Under the pieces are notes generated by a model. That model was not told the DNA's origin and did not search any database. It worked only from the letters and a program-made list of their open reading frames with translations. Below are positions 1-10,664 of a stretch of DNA of 64,000 bases, one piece after another (position 1 is the first letter of the stretch; the number at the start of each line of letters is the position of its first letter). Position numbers and translations under genes: made by a program. The stretch is from assembly GCA_947359465.1 (NCBI GenBank), contig OX375876.1, positions 122,383,444 to 122,447,443 of the forward strand, given 5' to 3'. This DNA is from Metellina segmentata. Lineage: Eukaryota > Arthropoda > Arachnida > Araneae > Tetragnathidae.

Positions 1-183
1 TACTATGAAAAGAAAAGAAACTATCTTGCATGAAAGTAAAAGGTAGGTAATTTAGTTAACCTCGCACTGGAGCAACACACAGGTCTATTGGTGACGGTAC
101 GGTATCCATTTCAAAGGGAAAGATCCGAGGAACCCAACTCGTATTTTTGACACCACAGTCAGATTAATAGGTCAACACCTGAC

Positions 184-1020
184 CAGGGATGCGACATAGT
201 CCACAAAACATCGATCCTCAAAATTAAAACATCGGTGTTGATAATGCATCGCCCAAAAACCATCGATGTTTTTAAGAAGCATCAGTGTATTCAAACTCCC
301 CATTTCCTAAAACTGGTTTAGTAACCTCAAGCATTAATGTTTCGCCAGGGTGGGAGATTTAATTTGTCATTTCCTGTGTTTATTAATTTATAACTAAGAT
401 TTTATTTAACTGTCAAACAGTCAAAAAATTTAATAAGAACAATTAACAAATCTTTTATTTTCAAATTGAATAACATATTAAAGAAAGGAATATTTACAAC
501 AATTTGACATAGGTACTTCTATCTCTAAGTATAATTAGGTAGATACGTAACAGAGTTATTGTTAGTTATTATTAATTATTTATCAACTTATGGGGGGAAA
601 CATAACAAACTTATTTTTTATTTACTGTGAATAAATAATATTGTGCGTATAATTAATTTTTTTCCGCTAATATTTATTATTTACAGTTCACAAAAAAAAG
701 AAAGTTTGTTAACTTTCTCCACCTTAAGCCGACTTCTTATTTCACTAACTATCTCACCAGTTAGAGAAAAAAATCTTTCTGATGGGATGGATGTCGCCAT
801 CACTAACAAATAATTAGTTGCCCGGTTATTTTTCTTAACTTTTACTATGGTACTTTTTGCATTCAAAAATAAAACATCGACAAAGTAAAAACATTGACAA
901 TGTTAAAACATCGATGTTGAACAAACATCGGCTCCAATAAATCAAAGATAAATACATCGATGTTTTTTATTAAAAAAAAATCGATGTTTTAAAAGCATCG
1001 ACATCGATGTCGCATCCCTA
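184..1020 (-). mobile_element. hAT element A with transposase C-terminal remnant
   Basis: Terminal inverted repeats CAGGGATGCGACAT at the left and ATGTCGCATCCCTA at the right are flanked by a perfect 8-bp duplication CACCTGAC (176-183 and 1021-1028). Subterminal regions carry repeated ACATCGATGTT palindromes. On the minus strand 681-866 encodes ATSIPSERFFSLTGEI and SRLKVEKVNKLSFF, the hAT C-terminal dimerisation signature. Only this last piece of transposase remains, so the 837-bp element is non-autonomous. It sits inside SINE copy 1. Confidence 0.85.
681..866 (-). pseudogene. hAT transposase C-terminal dimerisation fragment
   Basis: About 60 codons open on the minus strand, ending in SRLKVEKVNKLSFF. 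The SER-F-S core followed by RSRL is diagnostic of hAT dimerisation domains. No BED finger or catalytic triad is present, so it is a decayed 3' fragment of the element A transposase. Confidence 0.75.
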
Positions 1021-1169
1021 CACCTGACTTGCACCCTACTCTCCAAACTTCCAGAACACACCAACGGAAGACATTTGATGCCATGATAGATTGAATGTGC
1101 ACCAGCTCCCACGTGCACGACGGTCTTTGGAAGGATCAGGTTTCAAACACGCAACCTTCCGGTTGCTAT

Positions 1170-2403
1170 TAGCGATGCGACATCGACAGCGAAACATCGA
1201 TGTTCAAAATTAAAACATCGATGTTGATAATACAACTCCCCAAAAACATCGATGTTTTTAAAATTGAGTTTATTTAAACTTTTTTTCCCCATTTCTTTAA
1301 ACTGGATTAGCAACTAGTGATGCTACATCGACAGCAAAACATCGATGTTTTGAAACTTCGATGTTCAAAATTAAAGCATTGATGTTGATAATACGTCGCA
1401 CCAAAACTATCGATGTTTTTAAAATTCAATGTATTTAAACTTTTCCCCCATTTCTTAAAACAGGTTTAGCAGCTATTGATGCAACATAGACAGCAAAACA
1501 TCGATGTTCAAAATTAAAACATCGATGTTGTTAATACATTGCCTCCAAACCATCGATATTTTTAAAATTCAATGTATTTAAACTTTTCCCCCATTTCTTA
1601 AAACAGGTTTAGCAGCTATTGATGCAACATAGACAGCAAAACATCGATGTTCAAAATTAAAACATCGATGTTGTTAATACATTGCCTCCAAACCATCGAT
1701 ATTTTTAAAATTCAATGTATTTAAACTTTTCCCCCCATTTCTTAAAACAGGTTTAGCAGCTATTGATGCAACATAGACAGCAAAACATCGATGTTCAAAA
1801 TTAAAACATCGATGTTGTTAATACATTGCCTCCAAACCATCGATATTTTTAAAATTCAATGTATTTAAACTTTTCCCCCATTTCTTAAAACAGGTTTAGC
1901 AGCTATTGATGCAACATAGACAGCAAAACATCGATGTTCAAAATTAAAACATCGATGTTGTTAATACATTGCCTCCAAACCATCGATATTTTTAAAATTC
2001 AGTGTATTTAAACTTTTCCCCCCATTTCTTAAATCTGGGTTAGCAACTAGTGATGCGACATCGGCTCCAATACATCAATGTTTTGAAAACATCGACATCG
2101 ATGTCGCATCCCTACTTTTCAGACCCTTCACCCATAGCCACTTTGGTCTAAAAGTATGTTTAATTTGCTGATTATGAAAATGATGCTACTTGGTTATTTT
2201 TTAAATTTATATAACGGTACTTTTTTCATTTAAAAATAAAACATCGACAACGTAAAAACATCGACAAGTATAAACATCGATGTTACAAAAACATCGACTC
2301 CAATACATCGATGTTACAAAAACATCGACTCCAATACATCGATGTTACAAAAACATCGACTCCAATACATCGATATTTTGAAGACATCGATGTCGCATCC
2401 CTA
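1170..2403. mobile_element. hAT element B, non-autonomous, with expanded subterminal array
   Basis: Starts TAGCGATGCGACAT (one mismatch to the family end) and finishes ATGTCGCATCCCTA. Its right part (2,115-2,403) is the reverse complement of the left part of element C (3,661-3,907), so the two are opposite-facing family members. The left part is expanded into a tandem array (see the 143-bp repeat). The flanking octamers GTTGCTAT and GTAATTAT agree at 5 of 8 positions, so the duplication is eroded or the boundaries are secondary. Confidence 0.7.
1319..2051 (+). repeat. 143-bp tandem repeat carrying AACATCGATGTT palindromes
   Basis: Units start with GATGC(A/T)ACAT at 1319, 1478, 1621, 1765 and 1908, with a related start at 2052. 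Spacing is 143 to 144 bp for the last four intervals and 159 bp for the first, because of a 16-bp insert. Copies from 1478 on are nearly identical, so the expansion is recent. Each unit contains one ACATCGATGTTCAAAATTAA segment, a second ACATCGATGTTG site and a weaker CCATCGATATTT site. Confidence 0.85.
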
Positions 2404-2478
2404 GTAATTATTAAACTAATCAACCAACCAGGCTAGGAAGAGTAAAAGAATGTAATTCATCGCTTGTATAAAATGAGG

Positions 2479-2580
2479 AAGGTTGGTTGGCTGTTTTCGA
2501 GTTTTGGTGGCGCAAAGGTCCTATTTGGCTAAATTACGTCAAACCCAAGACAGACAACACAATGAGAGGGGAAGAAAAAT
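2479..2580 (+). repeat. short interspersed repeat, GGTTGGTT/GGCGCAAGG family
   Basis: GGTTGGTTGGCTG, GGCGCAAAGGTCCTATTTGG. Related stretches occur at 11,720-11,800, 34,921-34,960 and 46,775-46,985. Possibly a second SINE family; I see no clear pol III boxes. Confidence 0.4.
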
Positions 2581-2689
2581 CAAAAAGGGTTTTCGAGGAT
2601 ATACGTAATTGAGTATGCGGTGCCTTGAACAACGCCACCATTTTCAACGAACTTTCGAATCGGGAACTCAATTTCAGTTCTCACTACCC

Positions 2690-3180
2690 CATAAGCTGCG
2701 GTTTCCTAAGAAAGCAGAGCCGTTACTAAGCAGCCGTGATACGTCATGATGCCGCGGACATAACAAGGCGGCCGTCTTAACAGAGACCAGAGGTGTTAAT
2801 TTCGGCGGACAGAATACGGTGGAGAATGGGCCATACAGACGGCTGTCGTGGTTTATTTTATTCGAGAAACAAAACAAAGTGGCCTTTTTATTCTCTAGTT
2901 CAAGTTTCTAACTTCGGGATTGTTGAAGATCAAGTGAAAATTTCAACGGATTTCAAATCAGCGTAAAATATTACGCCAGATCGATACCAAAAACAGATTT
3001 ATTATTTAATTATTTACCATTTGATTATTTAATTATTTATTAAATAATTAATTATTTTTTTTGAAGAAAATCACATTTAAGGTATTGATTGTGTAAAATT
3101 TTCCTCAGATTTCAAATCCGTTGAAATTTTTACTCTATCTTCAACGATCGCAAAGATAGAAACTTGAATTAAGGGAATAA
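2690..3180 (+). repeat. copy 1 of a GC-rich interspersed repeat
   Basis: Contains CTGCGGTTTCCTAAGAAAGC and CGTGATACGTCATGATGCCG, followed by AAAATTTCAACGGATTTCAA. Shared with 7,540-7,975 and 14,066-14,735. Only the left terminal repeat is clear here. Confidence 0.55.
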
Positions 3181-3384
3181 AAAATATTTAATGTATAAGA
3201 AAAGCTGACCTTGGAAAACGCGCGTTAGAAAACGCCTCATGTGAACAGGGCCTTAAAGTTATAAGTGATTACACAAGAGAAGGGCCCGTGAGTGGATAAA
3301 CTGTGGCGCTTTGCGTCAGAGAGAAAATTGTTTACTTACTTTTCTTCTCTGCAAACGATGTTCAACAGACCTTCTACGTAGGTT

Positions 3385-4385
3385 GGTATTTTAATTATCG
3401 TTTTAGTGGAGCAACACAGCGGGCCATTAACGACGGTCCGGGATCTAACCCAAAGGGAAAGATCCGAGGACAACCGCTCGTAATTTTGAATCACAGTCAG
3501 ATTACGAGGTCACACCACAGCTCTCCAAACTTCCACACCACGTCATTTCGAACCGCTGTCAGATGACGAAGCATCACCTGAGCTGGCACCCCACTCTCCA
3601 AACTTCCACACCAATCCAACGTTAGGACTTTCAGCCACGACAAATTTGAGGTGCACCTACTAGGGATGCGACATCGATGTCAATGTTTTCAAAACATCGA
3701 CGTATTTAACATCGATGTATTGGGTTCGATGTTTTTGTAACATCGATGTTAAAATTGTCGATGTTTTTACGTTGTCGATGTTTTATTTTTAAATGAAAAA
3801 AGTACCTTTATAAAAATTTTTAAAATAACCAAGTAGCATAATTTTTATAATTAGCAAATTGAACGTACTTTTAGACCAAAGTGACCAAGTGTGAAGTGTC
3901 TGAAAAGTAGGGATGCGACATAAATGTCAATGTTTTCAAAACATTGATGTTTTATAAAAAACATCGATGTATTGGTGCCGATGTCGCATCAATAGTTGCT
4001 AAACGATTTTTTCGAAATGGGGAGAAAAGTTTAAATACACTGAATTTTAAAAACATCGATGTTTTAATTTTGAACATCAAAGTTTCAAAACATCGATGTT
4101 TTGCTGTCGATGTAGCATCACTAGTTGCTAAATCAGTTTTAAGAAATGGGGAAAAAGTTTAAGTACATTGAATTTTAAAAACATCGATGTTTTTGGAGTG
4201 ATGTATTATCAACATCGATGTTTTAAATTTGAACATCGATGTTTCAAAACATCGATGTTTTGCTGTCGATGTCGCATCCCTAGCACCTACCGCCTCTACA
4301 CCATACGCTTTCCAACATCCATGCACAGTCCCGGATTCAAACCAGGAACCTTCCTATCTAGTGACTAATACCTTAACCATCAGAA
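3385..4385 (-). mobile_element. SINE copy 2, split by hAT element C
   Basis: The same family in reverse orientation. The body includes GGAGCAACACAGCGGGCCAT, AAAGGGAAAGATCCGAGGAC and a partly duplicated CTCTCCAAACTTCC segment. The head after the hAT insertion (4,291-4,385) has GGATTCAAACCAGGAACC, the reverse of a pol III B box. Confidence 0.65.
3661..4282. mobile_element. hAT element C, non-autonomous
   Basis: 622 bp bounded by TAGGGATGCGACATCGATGT and GATGTCGCATCCCTA, with a perfect 8-bp target duplication GCACCTAC at 3653-3660 and 4283-4290. Internal AACATCGATGTT palindromes occur throughout. The insertion lies in SINE copy 2. No transposase sequence remains. Confidence 0.85.
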
Positions 4386-4455
4386 GGGATAGATCACGGA
4401 CCGTTGTCAATAGCCCATTGTGTTATTCCACTGCGACGTTAACTCAACGACCTAT
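4386..4455 (+). mobile_element. SINE tail fragment
   Basis: GGACCGTTGTCAATAGCCC and a following GCGACGTTAACTC match the 3' tail of the SINE family in forward orientation, abutting the reversed copy 2. The fragment lacks any head. Confidence 0.5.
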
Positions 4456-4789
4456 TTACCAACATTTTTTTTTGGAAAAGATTCCAAGCAAAGGGAAACA
4501 GACCTGTTATGGAATGACATTGCGTTACAACATTGTCCAACTGTCTGTAGCATTATCGGCAAAAGCAATAGCCGAGCTTCAGCACCAGCTTTCCGAGCAC
4601 TTGTATCCACAGCTGTGTGAATACCGAAGCAGCCGATGTGTGACAGCTGTGTGAATACCGATATCCTGCACTGTACATTCAAAATGTCTGTAAGAACTGC
4701 TACCAAGAACTTGTGTCCTTTTGACCCCGAACAAAAGATCGTTTTAACCCTTTTCGAATCACGAGATTTTCTAGAAGTGTAGTATTTAT

Positions 4790-5383
4790 TATACAGGTTG
4801 ATTATACGGTCATGAGACAAACTTGGAGGGGTTGTACAGCTTACTAAAATATACATTTTTTGTATAGGAATGCATGGTTGAAAATGACGTGGTTGTCCGC
4901 AATTACCTGGATGCCAGTTTTGCAGGACGATGGATTGGGTGTGATGGACCAGTCCGATGGCCACCCCGATCTCCAGATTTATCGAGCATCGATTACTTCT
5001 AATGGGGGCATCTGATGACCATCGTTTACGGGACTCCAGTTGACTCAATTGAGGACCTCCTTCCTCGACTGTCCTTTGCGGCTGCATGCGTTCGAGAAAT
5101 GTCTGTCATCTTTGGATCTGTTCGCCAATCACTCCTTCGACGCTACTGAGCATGTATTACTGTTGGTACTCGCAATTTTGAGCATTTACTGTAAACATAG
5201 CAGCAAAGAAACACTTTGGAAGGATGTTGTAAATAAACAATGTTTTTCTGTTTATGTCTCATTTTTTGTGTTCGTGTGTCCACGCGTCACCACCGACCCT
5301 ACATTCCTGTAAGAAAAATGTGTGTTTTAGTAAGCAGTACCACCCTTCCAAGTTTGTCACATGAACGTAGAATCATCCTGTAT
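4790..5383 (+). mobile_element. mariner-like element, internally deleted
   Basis: Left end TACAGGTTGATTATACGG and right end AGAATCATCCTGTA are inverted repeats that stay similar for about 90 bp (the left continues AGACAAACTTGG, the right reads CCAAGTTTGTCAC). Inside lies the end of a DDE transposase. Length is about 0.6 kb, so most of the gene is gone. Confidence 0.75.
4868..5149 (+). pseudogene. mariner/Tc1-type transposase C-terminal remnant
   Basis: One frame with a single internal stop reads RNYLDASFAGRWIG, PVRWPPRSPDLSSIDYF, stop, WGHLMTIVYGTPVDSIEDLL, FGSVRQSLLRRY. The WPPRSPDL-DYF-WG block is the conserved region around the last catalytic acidic residue of mariner-like transposases. 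The stop replaces the residue before WGHL. Confidence 0.78.
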
Positions 5384-5504
5384 GTAATCCATAACACACA
5401 TGACTAAATAACCTTACTTCTTAGTGGAAAGAAACAATGAATTCTTTCAACCTTTAGAAATATTCTATCGGTCCTTTTCTTCGATGAGAATCCTCTGGAA
5501 GGAT

Positions 5505-5825
5505 TTTAGCCGACCAACCGGAATGATGGTTAAGGCCTCTAAATTGGAAGGTTCCTGGTTCGAATACGTGTCAGTGCATGGATGTTTTTTAAGCGTATGG
5601 TGTAGAGGCGGATTTTGCACCTTAAATCTGTTGTGGCCGAAAGTCCTCACGTTGGGTTGGTGTGGAAGTTTGGAGAGTGGGGTGACCGCTCAGGTGTTGC
5701 TTCGTTATCTGACCGTGGTCTAAAATTATGTGATGGTGTCCTCGGATCTTTCCCTTAGGTGATTGATCCCCGACCGTCGTCAATAGCCCGCTGTGTAGCT
5801 CTAGTACGATGTTAATTAAAAAGTA
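5505..5825 (+). mobile_element. SINE copy 3
   Basis: Forward copy with a tRNA-like head (AATGATGGTTAAGG, and GGTTCGAATAC resembling a B box). The body has CGTTGGGTTGGTGTGGAAGT and GGAGAGTGGGGTG. The tail has CCGACCGTCGTCAATAGCCC and CTCTAGTACGATGTTAATT, then an A-rich end. Confidence 0.7.
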
Positions 5826-6815
5826 CCAAATTATAGCTTATTTGGTGCTTAGAAAAATCCAGAAAATTTACGAATACTTTGGAAATCATAGTGATTTTGA
5901 TTGGGATGTCGCTAACGGAAAATATTGTCGAATCTGAAGAATAAATTGAATGTGCACAAGTTGTCCTACAGCAATTCAATAAAAAAAAATATCTTAAACT
6001 TTCCTTGTCCATATATCTATTTAACAGCCGTTGTTTGGCACACCTTGGCCAAACATAGCCCTTGAGCTATACAGCACAAACCATCCAATCCAATTATAAA
6101 GAAACAGATCGAGATTTCACCATTTCGGAAAATCAAATGTTCCTCGGGGGTGTAGTAAGAATGAGTTATATATTATATCCCGTTCCGATAAATCAAGGCA
6201 TGCTAGAACAAGAGCTAGACATCTTAAATTAGTTCAGTTATTTCAAACACGACCAGACGGCAAATTGCTTTTAGATGGCCTTAACGACATTTTAAACAGC
6301 TAATTTTCGAAGCAAATTCTGAGATAGCTTTACTTACCTACAGGCTACTAAAGAAATGTTTGTGATGGGTGAAAAAGGCTTAGGTAATTAGCGATTAATA
6401 AGATGATAACCAAACCTTCGGGTGTTTCGAAGAGATTACTCGTCAAAGATTTGATAAGAACGAGAGCTACAGCTTCAGTCTACGTTTATAGGGGCGGCAA
6501 TGGCCTAAGCGCCTCTCTTTGGCGCACTTCTAAAGTCCCCATGGAAAGAATTATTTCAAATGAACCAATGGAATCAAACGACAGTTTAACTTTTTGAGGC
6601 ATACGATTTTAAAGACTATAAACCTAGTTACACAAAAAAAATTTTATTATTAAAAAGTGGAAATAAACATTTATTTCGATTATTTAAGACATATCATTAT
6701 TCAAAATAAGAAAAAGATAATAACATTTCAATAAGTCTTTTTTTTTACAGGGTGAGACATATAAAATATCACCATGCAACTAATGATTTAAATGATATTC
6801 ATTGAAACACAACTT
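5826..6815. other. no recognised feature
   Basis: AT-rich sequence between SINE copy 3 and the piggyBac remnant. Short open frames only, without recognisable motifs. Confidence 0.5.
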
Positions 6816-7260
6816 TTTACTAAAACAAAGTGGAACTTTGCAGACAGTACAGTACCAAGAAGTCCCAATTTTTTTTTTCTTTTTTGGTGCTGCATAACGT
6901 ACATTTTCTTCGACTAGTATGTTTTGGTAGATGTTTCGAGTCTTCCTCGTATTTCTCATGAAATAGTGGGTTTCGATTTTTTTTATCTTGAGTAAAAGTC
7001 AAGATGTTGATGGTGCAATGTTATCAATTAAAGTCTGGGCAACAAACCCTTCAGCACACTGCCCCTTAAAATGTTTCATCTCCATGTTTTTACCCGATTG
7101 TTTATAAACAATATATGAATTAACAACAGCTGCATCCAAAAAATAGAATAGTATACGGTGCCACCATTTTTTACTACGTCGGTACATAATACATTTATAT
7201 GTTTGTAAATTAAAAATAATAATTTATATTATTATTTTTAATAACTTGAATGGTGGCATA
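6816..7260 (-). pseudogene. piggyBac-type transposase remnant
   Basis: Minus strand 6,999-7,187 encodes RRSKKWWHRILFYFLDAAVV then NSYIVYK, the conserved block of piggyBac transposases. 6,820-7,002 encodes HLPKHTSRRKCTLCSTK, the start of the C-terminal zinc-binding tail. The pieces are frame-shifted and the N-terminal and catalytic parts are missing, so this is a dead fragment. The normal tail would continue with further CxxC pairs, which are not seen. Confidence 0.78.
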
Positions 7261-7539
7261 CATACAATCCCACCACTTCATAGCTTCAAAATCATAATAA
7301 AACATCAAATAACATGTTTTTTTACTATAAAACAATTTATTCACTCATAATAAATTTTAAGAAAAGAAAGAATACATACCGTTATGAACGACAACAATTC
7401 ACTACATCACACAATGCATCAACCTTAATCACAGCATCACACACAACTTACTGCCGCGTTTTGATTTGTATAAATTTTTTTTCTCACTTATTTACGCTTT
7501 TTCCGTGGTTGCATAGCATTGCCAACATAACGGTGTTGG

Positions 7540-7975
7540 TTTCCTAGAGAGCGTTGTTTGTGAGCGTAACGAAAATGAGCGGAGCCACCATTTGCATGAC
7601 TATCATCAGAGCGGTCTCAAACAGTTGGGGAAGGTTTTTTCTTCTGTAGCGGCAACATTTCATTTCCTGCGCCAAACGATTCGAATGGAGGGAAGCAAAA
7701 TGAACAAAACTTTTATACTGGCATTCGTTTTTGTAAAATCGGGGTCGCTAAAGATAGATTAAAAATTTCAACGGATTTGAAATGTGCAGAAAATTTTACA
7801 CCAGACCGATACCTTAAATGTAATTTTCCTTATGGCCCATTCTCCACAGTATTCTGTCTGTCTATGTTGACAGCTCTGGTCTCTGTTAAGACGGCCGCCT
7901 AGTTATGCCCGCGGCATCATGACGTATCACGGCTGCTAGATAACGGCTCCGCTTTCTTAGGAAATCGTATCTTAA
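7540..7975 (-). repeat. copy 2 of the GC-rich interspersed repeat
   Basis: Reverse-oriented: GTTGTTTGTGAGCGTAACG at the left, ATGACGTATCACGGCTGC and CTTTCTTAGGAAATCG at the right. The middle repeats the AAAATTTCAACGGATTTGAA motif. Internally deleted relative to the 14-kb copy. Confidence 0.55.
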
Positions 7976-8006
7976 CTGCATAATGACTAGATTCCTGTAT
8001 AGCTAG

Positions 8007-9437
8007 TAGTGATGTCAATAACCGTTCGGTTAAACCGATAAGTCAGCTTTTTCGTTCGGTTAACCGGTTTTTTTCGATGTTTTCTTAGCACAGTTATAAC
8101 GGCTATTATTATTAAAAACTAATAACCAGAAAAAAAAACCTGCCCCAAAAATTATAGAAATTTATATTTGTGTCCTGTATTTATGGGATACAAATACTTA
8201 TTTTTTTCATTACTGATATTTCAAGGTCCACATAGTTTATATCCCTTTTCAACCACTCCCGTGACATAGCTTGTTCTCATTCTCTGACTTCGCATTGTTT
8301 AGTCTATGCTGGTTGAGGTATAAACAAAGGGGTTAGCGACCATCCAAAGTACATTTATACCAATCAGCGTATAATTACGATGTAAAATTCAACAGGAGAT
8401 GCCTAACACATATCTTTACAAGCGCCGAGTTTGAATCGGGAGCAAGTAATGTTTGGGAAAGCGCTTTCGATTAAAAAAATATATATATATGTATCTAAAT
8501 TATGGAGAAGCGTATTACAACTCGCCTCGTGTTTTTAATAAGTGTGCTTGAATGTAAATGGCCTGAAAGTTGGTTATCGCAAACTAAAAATGACAAGTAT
8601 CCATCAACAAAATGTAAAACGAGCAACTAAGTAAGCGAATGAGATCTAAAAATATATCCGAGAAGTCAAGCAGTTTCCCAAGTCAGCAAAAAGTTAACGC
8701 ACTGCCTGAATCAATTAGGAAAAATTCGCCTCCTTCAGTAATACCAGAGATTTCCGATTCACCAAACCCAAACCTTCTTTGCGCAACACATGACTAAAAT
8801 TTGACAAAATCCATATGTCCAAAATCGCGGGGGACAGATGTTTACTTTCCCGATGAGCTCAAACTATATTCTCAGCAGCCTCTGTTGTTAGGGGATCGTA
8901 GTCCACTTGAATTTTGGGGTTAAAGAAAGACATGTTCGCCTGCATTAGCATTACTAGCTTTTAAGTATTTGACAGTTGTTGGAAATTCAGTGCTATCTGA
9001 AAGGTTAGTATCTGTTCTGAATTCTGTGGTTTCGGATGAAAGAAGTCGATAAACTAACCAGCATATAACTGAACGAGTATTCATGAGCAGAGGAAACAAA
9101 GAGGTATTGGATTGAATAGCTAAAACAATATTAGCAGAGTAACTAATGTTTTAATTATTTTATTAGTTTGTATACCTTTATTTTGAAACAATTAAGTTTT
9201 GATTTATTTTAGAATTAACGTGAATTTTTATAACAGTTGTGATGTGATAAATAAAAACATTTAACGACATTTAGCATTTTATTCTATACAATTAAATAGA
9301 AACACTTGAAGTTTTTAAAAATCGGTTCTTTTTTCCGCGGTTATTTTAAAAACCGGTTTTTTTGACTCGGTTAAACCGGGGCAGTTATAACCAGACCGGT
9401 TAAAAAACCGGTTATTTTCTGAGAGTTGACATCCCTA
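8007..9437 (+). mobile_element. second hAT family element with AACCGGTT-rich ends
   Basis: Left end TAGTGATGTCAA and right end TTGACATCCCTA are inverted repeats. Subterminal DNA on both sides is packed with CGGTTAAACCG and AACCGGTT motifs. The left flank ATAGCTAG matches ATAGCTAT found just beyond the adjacent small element at 9,884, giving a 7/8 duplication once that element is discounted. It contains the transposase remnant 8,852-9,114. Confidence 0.7.
8852..9114 (+). pseudogene. hAT transposase C-terminal remnant
   Basis: A single frame with two stops reads DELKLYSQQPLLLGDRSPLEF, W-G, then CSPALALLAFKYLTVVGNSV, LSERLVS, VVSDERSR and TERVFMSR. The order 'P-L-x-W, L-A-x-K-Y-L, SER, RSR' is the hAT C-terminal signature. 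Confidence 0.72.
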
Positions 9438-9883
9438 AGGCCCGGTACACACATCCGGGTTTTCAACGTGCGGCTCCACTGCGGCACCGAAGCCCAACCA
9501 TGCACACATAACCGTGAAATGACGCACGAACTCATTTCGTGCCATTTGCGATAAATATTCTTTCGAAGAAAACGTGTTTATTTCGCTTACTTGGTGTAAA
9601 TAAAGTATATTTTGAAACACACAAGATAGACGTTACTGGATACAACCATTTATTAATTATTATTTATATTCCATTTATTCATGAAAACAAGTTACTTCAG
9701 ACCGGAGACTCGTGTGCGGTGAGCTGCGGTGCCGTGGGGAACTGCGGTACGAATTGCACTCAAGTTGGACGTGCGTCGCCGCAGCGGCTCTGGAGGCATG
9801 TGTGCATTGCTCCATTGGATCTAATGTATATCAGACCGCAATTGCGTTGCGGCAGTGACGCCGCGGGTTGTGCACCGGGCCTT
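9438..9883. mobile_element. small DNA transposon with GGCCCGGTACACACA ends (Harbinger-like?)
   Basis: Inverted ends GGCCCGGTACACACA and TTGTGCACCGGGCC, flanked by TAA on the left and TTA on the right. That is close to the 3-bp TWA duplication of PIF/Harbinger, though one base differs. It abuts the end of the hAT element exactly. Length about 440 bp; no recognised transposase. Family assignment is inference. Confidence 0.5.
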
Positions 9884-10215
9884 ATAGCTATGCGATGTTC
9901 TGTACGTTGTTGGAGTTGGGGCGATCAAGGAAGTAAGGATCCAATCCGGTGGAATCACGTGACGAAATAGTTTAAATCTTGTGCCAGGATGTTAAGATGC
10001 AAAGAAATGGGGAAAGTGGACGGAGTGTGAAAGGCCGCACACACAAAAAAAGGAGCAACTAGGAAATTACATAAGGATAACGTAAGAACGTAAAGTTACA
10101 GTTAAAAAGAAGTTAATAAGGTGTTTAGATATCTTGGGTTTTTATGATAGCTCTGGGCCGTTTACAATTTCTCCGACACTAAAGTCATATCTGGGGATTT
10201 ACTGCACTGCGGTAT
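9884..10215. other. no recognised feature
   Basis: Short unique-looking stretch between the small transposon and the LINE fragment. No coding signal. Confidence 0.5.
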
Positions 10216-10480
10216 TAACGAATATTATTTTTGAATTTTATTGAAGAATTTACGAAGTTCTAACACATTCAGGTCTTAACGAATTTGAGTGTTCCTATAG
10301 AACCAAGGGGCATTAAGAATTATCCTGAATGTGGTGTTTTGAAGGGTTTCAAGTGATCGAATAGGTTTTAGCTGCATATCCCACGACATGAGTGGCATAG
10401 CTGATTAAGTCAAAGAAGCATGGTTTTGTATATGAGCACTTTTGTTTGGATCGGTAATTTAGATCTGCCAGTAATTAGAT
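10216..10480 (-). pseudogene. Jockey-type LINE reverse-transcriptase C-terminal scrap
   Basis: On the minus strand KLPIQTKVLIYKTMLL (10,410-10,470) is the thumb region of Jockey-clade reverse transcriptases. It is followed downstream by LETLQNTTFRIILNAPWFYR, then NTQIR, a stop, DLNVLELRKFFNKI. Frameshifts and stops break it. Confidence 0.72.
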
Positions 10481-10664
10481 ATTCTGAGATAAAGTGTTTA
10501 TTTGGTGCCCTTCTACCACCTTTTACAATTTGGCTAGATATTTTCGAAACAACCGTAGAAGTTGAGTTATACAAGAGAATAATAATTACCCTATACAATT
10601 TAACCTTGATATAATAATAACCAGGAATGGACTGGCTATGTAGAAGATGTGGAAAATTCCTCAT

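Larger units (their letters stand above)
52..1169 (-). mobile_element. SINE copy 1, split by hAT element A
   Basis: Reverse-oriented tRNA-derived SINE: tail side 52-183 (GGAGCAACACA, AAGGGAAAGATCCGAGG), interrupted by element A, and head side 1029-1169 (TCTCCAAACTTCC, TTTCAAACACGCAACC). It matches the intact copy at 32,345-32,640. Confidence 0.65.

Noticed and set aside
1170..2051. CRISPR-like look of regularly spaced palindromes
   Set aside because: Animal DNA; units are 143-bp tandem copies inside a hAT element, with no unique spacers.
4452..5087. 211-codon minus-strand frame
   Set aside because: Runs antisense through the mariner transposase remnant; the plus frame carries the recognisable motif.
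9539..9970. 143-codon plus-strand frame
   Set aside because: Spans the inverted-repeat ends of the small GGCCCGG element; no recognisable domain.
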